DNA of 64,000 bases, taken from the NCBI RefSeq assembly GCF_000002985.6, contig NC_003281.10, positions 7,998,001-8,062,000 of the forward strand, read 5' to 3'. The notes under the pieces are model-generated. The model had not been told where the DNA came from, did no database searches, and was given only the letters and a program-made list of their open reading frames with translations. Made by a program: the position numbers and the translations under genes. This DNA is from Caenorhabditis elegans. Lineage: Eukaryota > Nematoda > Chromadorea > Rhabditida > Rhabditidae. Below are positions 58,691-64,000 of this stretch, one piece after another (position 1 is the first letter of the stretch; each line of letters starts with the position of its first letter).

Positions 58691-61600
58691 GAATTGTACA
58701 AACAACTTATATTAATAATTTAGGAGTCATTGAGTACTTGCCTCATAATTCTCTATTGTCCCTGCTTTCACTTCTTGTGAGTAAGACCTACCGTAACTTC
58801 ACTTTCTTTCCCATTTTCCCTCAAATTTTCCGCTCCATCAACATCATCTTAACCGGAACGCTTTGTTTTTCGGCGAAATTGAAAAACTGAACGCATTCTT
58901 CTATAAATAATGTAGCACACATATTTCTACTAACATCTGGCACCTTTTACCCGCACATCGTCTTGTTTTTGTTGTCGTACCCACCTCAAACCTACAGTAT
59001 ACCGTGATTAACTCCAATATCTGAATTCAGAATTCGGAATCCTTGCCTTCAGAATTACTTCAGAATTTTCGAAATTCAAATTGAGAATTCAGAAATCATT
59101 CATGTGTACATGCTTGCTCTCAGAAATTGGCTTCCCAAAATGTTTGAAAATGTCAAGTTAAGGGATGAGCAACACCGCATCCATTCAATCTACTAAAGTA
59201 ACTCGTCTTCCACACAAACATTTCCTTTTTCTTGTCCTAATCAATTATTTAAAACCGATTCACTTTAAAGGGATATTCTTCTAAATTATACTCAAAGAAA
59301 GATCGTCATGCTCTTAAATATATAACATGTATAATAATTGCATCAAGTTGCTAAACACTTTACCTAAAATCTATAACAGGAAGAAAAAGTTTATTGAGAC
59401 ATCTGGAGCAACTGTAATTTTTCAAAGTTCGGCTCCAGGAAAATCCTTAAATCCGGCCGGGCCAGATCATGTTTCTTATGTTTTATCTCATTTTCCTGTC
59501 TAATATCTCTCGCGAGCAAGTTTAAAAAGCTCGTCGCAAGTCGTTCCAGCAACCGGCAACAGGCGATTGAATGAGTCCGTTGCTATGCGATTCCTGGTGT
59601 TATTCATCTAATTTATCATTTGATTACTTTGTTCATGAGACCTGTGACTCTTATATCTCAATTTCTAGTGTTACTAATAGTTCTCTGCGACAGTTTTTCC
59701 ACACTCCCCAAAGCGTCGATTTTCTGTGGGGAAAATGGGTTCTGAATTGGAAAGCAGCCGACCAATATTTCAAACCGCGATAAATTATGATAAATTTGAA
59801 GTAGAGGTTTTTGACACCCTAATTCCAAATACCACAATAGTTTTCCATGAAAATTCTAGATTTTCCAATACTTAAAAAGATCATTTACGAAATATCGTTA
59901 ACTAGTAATCTTAAGATACTGATCATTACTTGGTAGAATTTGTTTTCACCTCTGATGATTTCAGCCTTGGAAAGCTCTATTTTGCACAGTGTCATACAAT
60001 TTTCACTGCTATCTGCACCTTTGGAATTCTTAATAGCCGCGTAAAAACTTATTATAAATCAAAGAACAATACCACTAATTCAGCCTTCTCTGTGATTACA
60101 CCTTTTCTCTCAATTAACAATTGACCGTTCCTTTTTCAAGGTGACAGCCGCTCGACTAACACCCTTGTTTGTTTGGTGGGACACACAATAATTAGAGGCC
60201 ATGCTTCCCAGAATTCCGATAATTGTGCTACTGCATAGGTGCGCGAGCGCGAGATTTGAACATGTTAGCATGCAGGTTACAATTATACGCCGGAAATCAA
60301 GTGAGATACCAAAAAGAAATACTGTTTTAGATATGTCGGTTAAGGTTCCGAAGAATAGATTTTGTGGAGTGAAAAGAAAATACCGTACTGCTTCAATTAT
60401 CAAGTCACGCTTCAAATATAGATTTAAGAATAAGAGTACCGTATTCCTTTTGTTCTACGCTCCAATTGAGTAAATATGATTTATATTAGATGCCCAGTTA
60501 TTGGTAGAGGTGCTTGGTTACTGTAATCTTATTTTTTAGAGTTAAATTAAACGAAATCATTAAGATGTTTTAAAATAAAGGTAGAGTAGTGTTCGAGAAT
60601 TTTTTGTATTACATCATTACCGTCTTGGAATAATTATGAATTTATAACAAGTTTTCAGCTTGTAGAACCGTTATAATGGTCGTCAAGTGTTTTAAAATCA
60701 CAGAAAATTATTATATTTTTTAGAAGAAAATAGAAGAAAAGCAACAAAAAATCAATTAAATCACCCGTTTGAAAAAATTTAGAAAATTGTTTAAAAAGCT
60801 CAAATTTTTTTACAGTTCTGTTCGATAATTTTAGATTATGTTCTATCAGTTTTTTTTGCAAGTAATCCAGTTGTTAGTTTTCTCCCGAGGTACCTATATT
60901 TCTTCAAAGTTAGTACTTTCTCAGATGCTCTTTCAATTTGCATACACTCAATCTTCACTTTAACATGTAACTAAGTTATCTACAGTATCTCATGATCCCT
61001 TGTTCTCAATTCAAATATCCTCTTGTAATCTCTTCATTTCTACTTGTAATAATCCTCACCTCCTCCTCTTAGTCAATGAACATAACACTTGAACTCTCGG
61101 TTGGAATTCCAATGTACTAAAGGTGCAGAAAGAGAAATGAATAAGTAAGTTAGAGCAACCGGAACTCTCTAATATACCTATACACTTCAAATCATTTTCA
61201 ATTTCCTTGCGACAATTGATACTAAGTGCTACAGGAAATTGAAAAAATTTTTCGCAAAATGTCTTGGTCATAAGATAGAAAACTATGACGAAGATTTCAA
61301 GGTTTCTGGACTCTTGATAACGCATTTTTGCATGTTAAGTTTGAGGTGGTCGGATTTTGATCCCCAAAAGTTATTGCGAGAAGAAAAACAATTGCAACTT
61401 TCCCTATTCGGGCCCCAAAAATGGAAGAGATACAGGCAAACTTATTACCGATAAATTTATAGAGCATGAATTCAATTTTGCACCATTGACTAAAATGTGT
61501 TATCGTCTGTTCATAGACGGTTTTTTTTAGATTAATTGAATCCGTGAAAATTTCTTCTATTCTCAGTTACAAAAATGATATCCAAATAGTCTCCAAATTC

Positions 61601-64000
61601 TATAGTCTCCAAATGTATTCCCCTCGAAGATATTGTTCCATTTCGAATTCTCAATTTTAATACAAAACCAAAACCAGGTATTTACCTATCTAAATCAAAC
61701 TAATCGCCTTTGTCTCTCTCTCACCGCTTCTCAAATAAATCCAAAAACTTTCTCGTTTCCCCCAATCCTCCCTCAAACATATCTCATATCCGAAAAAGGG
61801 TTGAAAAACGAATGGATAAGTACCAGATTTCCTGTGTCTTCCCATCTCTCTCTTACCAGTCTTTTCACTGCCCGCACAAACTTTCAACCCGATAATAAGT
61901 TTTATACAGAGACGCCTCAGCCAAATTGTCATAATAATCGGATACCTGATGTACTGCTGGTTACCGCTACTTTTCTCCTTTCTCTTTTCGGTTTACCTAC
62001 TAAAAGAGAGAAATAGATGGAGTACGGTAATCATTTGACAAGTGAAATCCGATTGCTTAGAGGCGTATAAAGAAGACTGGTCTTTGAGTGAACTTCCCAT
62101 TTTCAATGAAAGGGAAAACAAGAATTGAGATGAGCACATGGGGGGAAGAATGACGGAAATATTCTAGAATAAAGTGATAATAACACAACGATAAAAGATC
62201 ACGCTCCAAATTAGGGCTAGTTAGAGATCCAGTCCTAAAATGTACCCAACGTAGTCTTGCACCATACTGCTCGATTTCGGAAGCCCATTCCTCTATAATA
62301 AACTGAATAATAAATTTTCAAAGTGGGAACTGATAGAGGAAATACGGTGTATTCTTGAAAATTTTTATAATTTGGCTCACTGATTCCCAAAACCATTTTT
62401 GCAACTCAAAATTTTAATTTTTAAACTCAAACTTCCATTTTTTTTCCATAAAGACCTCAAGCATCTCGAAATATTAAGTTGAAGAAAAGACGGCCTATTA
62501 TTTATTATTGGAAGTCGTTGGTGATGCTCTCATCTGCTCATCTCAGCTCCCGTCCTCTCATTTTCTCAGTTATATAACTCTCTTCATAATAATTTCCCCT
62601 TGGGTAATTATTATCGTCTTCTTTTGTCAACACCTTCATCTTTCTTCATCTTCTCAATTTTCTTTATCTTCTTGAAGTCAACTTCAATTTTTATTTGAAA
62701 TTAAATGTATGCAAGCCATGTGAGTAGATCACAACTCTTTTCAAAAGAAAATGGAGAGGTAGGATAAATTAGAGAAAGAAACGTAGACACCAGGAAGTGA
62801 CTCAGTTTATTCTTCTTGAACTTACAGACAAAATTTAAAATAATCAACAAATCATAAGATAAGTTGCACCCTTATTCATCAAGGAAGAGTTTCTGCATGA
62901 TTTTCAAGGCGTTATGGGATGCCTCTCGCGCCCGGTAGAACTACTTCGTAGGCGTTAGCCAGGCGAGGTATGAGTTCCCTGAAATGCCTAGGGGAATTGT
63001 GGTTTTTGAAGTCTTGTGTTCCCAGAACCTTGACGCGTTCCACTCTCCCTACACTTATGTTAGATATCCCTTCAATTGTCAATTGAGCGTTGATGCAACC
63101 ATTAGCCCATCTCTCGTCTTTTTAGCAACTCAAGGTAAATCATGTAACATAACCCAAATATCCTAACTTGATGCTCTTATATTGCCACCCATCTTCTCGT
63201 CACTCTTCATTTCCTCCGAAGTGAGAAACGAGAGAGCGCATGAATTGTGGACGGTGCAGAGAAAGAAGACATCGTCGCCGGGCGCCTCTGATTACTGTAG
63301 ATGTGTGTAGAGAGTGAGAGATGGAGAAGTGGTGGGATTTGTCAATCCGATACGGTCCAATTCGGGGATAATTTACTCCTTTTTTCCCTCAATTTCTTCG
63401 TAATTTGAGTGTATTTGAGTGACAAGGGAACGGAGTAACAAATGGTGCAAGAAAATGAGGAGAATCGGAAAGGAGAAGAAGAAGATTTCCATTTTATGAC
63501 CCCTCGGCCATAAGGGTCCCTAGATTAGCTTTCGTGGGAGGTATCTCGAAGAAATTTCCGAATTTAAATGAATACTTGTCTTGGTTTCAATATGGAAAAT
63601 TGTCAAAGTTTTTTATTGTTTATCTGAATTAAACTCTAGGCCCAGGTTTCCCACTCATAATTTCAACATTTTCTCAAGTTAGGTTCAACTATTATTTTAA
63701 ATTTACTTTCATCTAATCATCTTAAATGGCATCTCAGGAACTTTGTAAAACTTTCAATTTCTGGTGTGTCAAACAAATATGGTATTTCAGACACTTTTTG
63801 AAACGAAACAGGATACGAGCAATATGTTCCGGTGCTTTCAAAAATGTCATTTATAGTGCGTTTCTTGCATTTATTTCCCTCCTAAAATTGAAAAGAAAGC
63901 TATCATAAGTTTACCTATTCAATTATTTTATGTGAAACAGAAGAAGCGCATCCGAGAAGTGAATCCTTCCCATAACATACGGAATATATACAAATAAATT
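58691..64000. promoter_or_regulatory. 5.3 kb without a supportable gene; promoter-like stretches
   Basis: No frame with paired splice signals was found. Stretches that differ from the AT-rich background: degenerate CAGAATTC repeats at 59020-59100, a GCGCGAGCGCGAG run at 60239-60254, a polypyrimidine region 61700-61880 and 62515-62600 (with GTTATATAACTC at 62569-62580, TATA-like), and a GC-richer block 62910-63060. At 63190-63370 the sequence is CpG-richer. A 23-codon frame from ATG 63441 is too short to call. This may be regulatory DNA of a neighbouring gene outside the window (recalled to be pros-1). Confidence 0.4.

Noticed and set aside
60110-60473. Overlapping opposite-strand frames of about 100 and 90 codons
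   Set aside because: Neither has splice context or motif; mutual overlap indicates chance open frames.
63441-63512. 23-codon frame starting MVQENEENRKGEEED
   Set aside because: Plausible-looking but too short, with no splice signals or conservation evidence; noted only as a possible upstream ORF.
1-64000. CRISPR arrays, prokaryotic operons, phage or virus-like genes
   Set aside because: No regularly spaced direct repeats and no capsid, polymerase or integrase motifs; the gene structure is that of nematode nuclear DNA.

Overview
The window looks like gene-dense nematode chromosomal DNA. It is AT-rich (roughly 65-70%), with short introns (many 41-60 nt) bounded by GT and TTTTCAG, splice acceptors a few bases upstream of start codons (candidate spliced-leader trans-splice sites), compact same-strand gene clusters with ~200-350 nt gaps, and small inverted-repeat transposons in introns. 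Gene content and protein lengths match what I recall of Caenorhabditis elegans chromosome III (cosmids F44B9 and K12H4): paired cyclin T genes, lin-36, mdt-30, an RFC5-type clamp-loader subunit, dpf-6, and a 510-residue S28 peptidase. Gene names rest on that recall plus the protein motifs. All exon coordinates were read directly from splice signals and reading-frame phase and were checked for frame continuity.

Layout. 1-6.4 kb: little recognisable content apart from a possible C-terminal exon at the left edge. 6.46-7.84 kb (+): a small Cys-rich secreted or membrane protein. 8.48-11.80 kb (-) and 12.79-15.29 kb (+): two cyclin T paralogues head to head, sharing a ~1 kb intergenic region with a CpG-dense block. 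15.89-18.54 kb (-): AUP1-like acyltransferase/CUE protein. 19.12-22.87 kb (-): lin-36 (THAP-type plus C2H2 zinc fingers). 24.46-27.13 kb (+): a 522-residue protein with propeller-like repeats. 27.26-30.04 kb (-): mdt-30. 30.32-31.52 kb (-): RFC5. 31.88-33.06 kb (-): a PP1-like phosphatase that lacks the middle of the fold. 33.50-35.53 kb (-): a small phospholipase A2-like secreted protein whose intron carries two inverted-repeat elements, the second with a target-site duplication. 40.25-43.11 kb (+): dpf-6, a secreted S9 peptidase with a complete triad. 44.58-44.88 kb (-): a tiny Thr/Ala-rich protein with a Cys cluster. 46.49-50.38 kb (+): four closely spaced genes that look like one operon (small membrane protein, signal peptidase SPC22/23 subunit, BRX1 ribosome-biogenesis factor, RsfS/MALSU1-type mitochondrial ribosome factor). 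50.49-53.04 kb (-): S28 serine peptidase. 53-64 kb: no supportable gene, but a large foldback element and promoter-like stretches. From memory the prospero homologue pros-1 lies in the same cosmid, so this may be its regulatory DNA or a long intron; that is inference.

Functional themes: transcription elongation and Mediator (cyclin T, MDT-30), chromatin and cell-cycle control (LIN-36), DNA replication (RFC5), ER protein handling (AUP1-like, signal peptidase), ribosome assembly (BRX1, RsfS-like), and secreted hydrolases (DPF-6, S28 peptidase, PLA2-like). No prokaryotic-style defence system, CRISPR array or virus-like gene was seen. The less ordinary items are the truncated phosphatase with frame-switching tandem acceptors, a perfect 35-bp hairpin, the inverted-repeat family concentrated in one gene, and the nested foldback elements.
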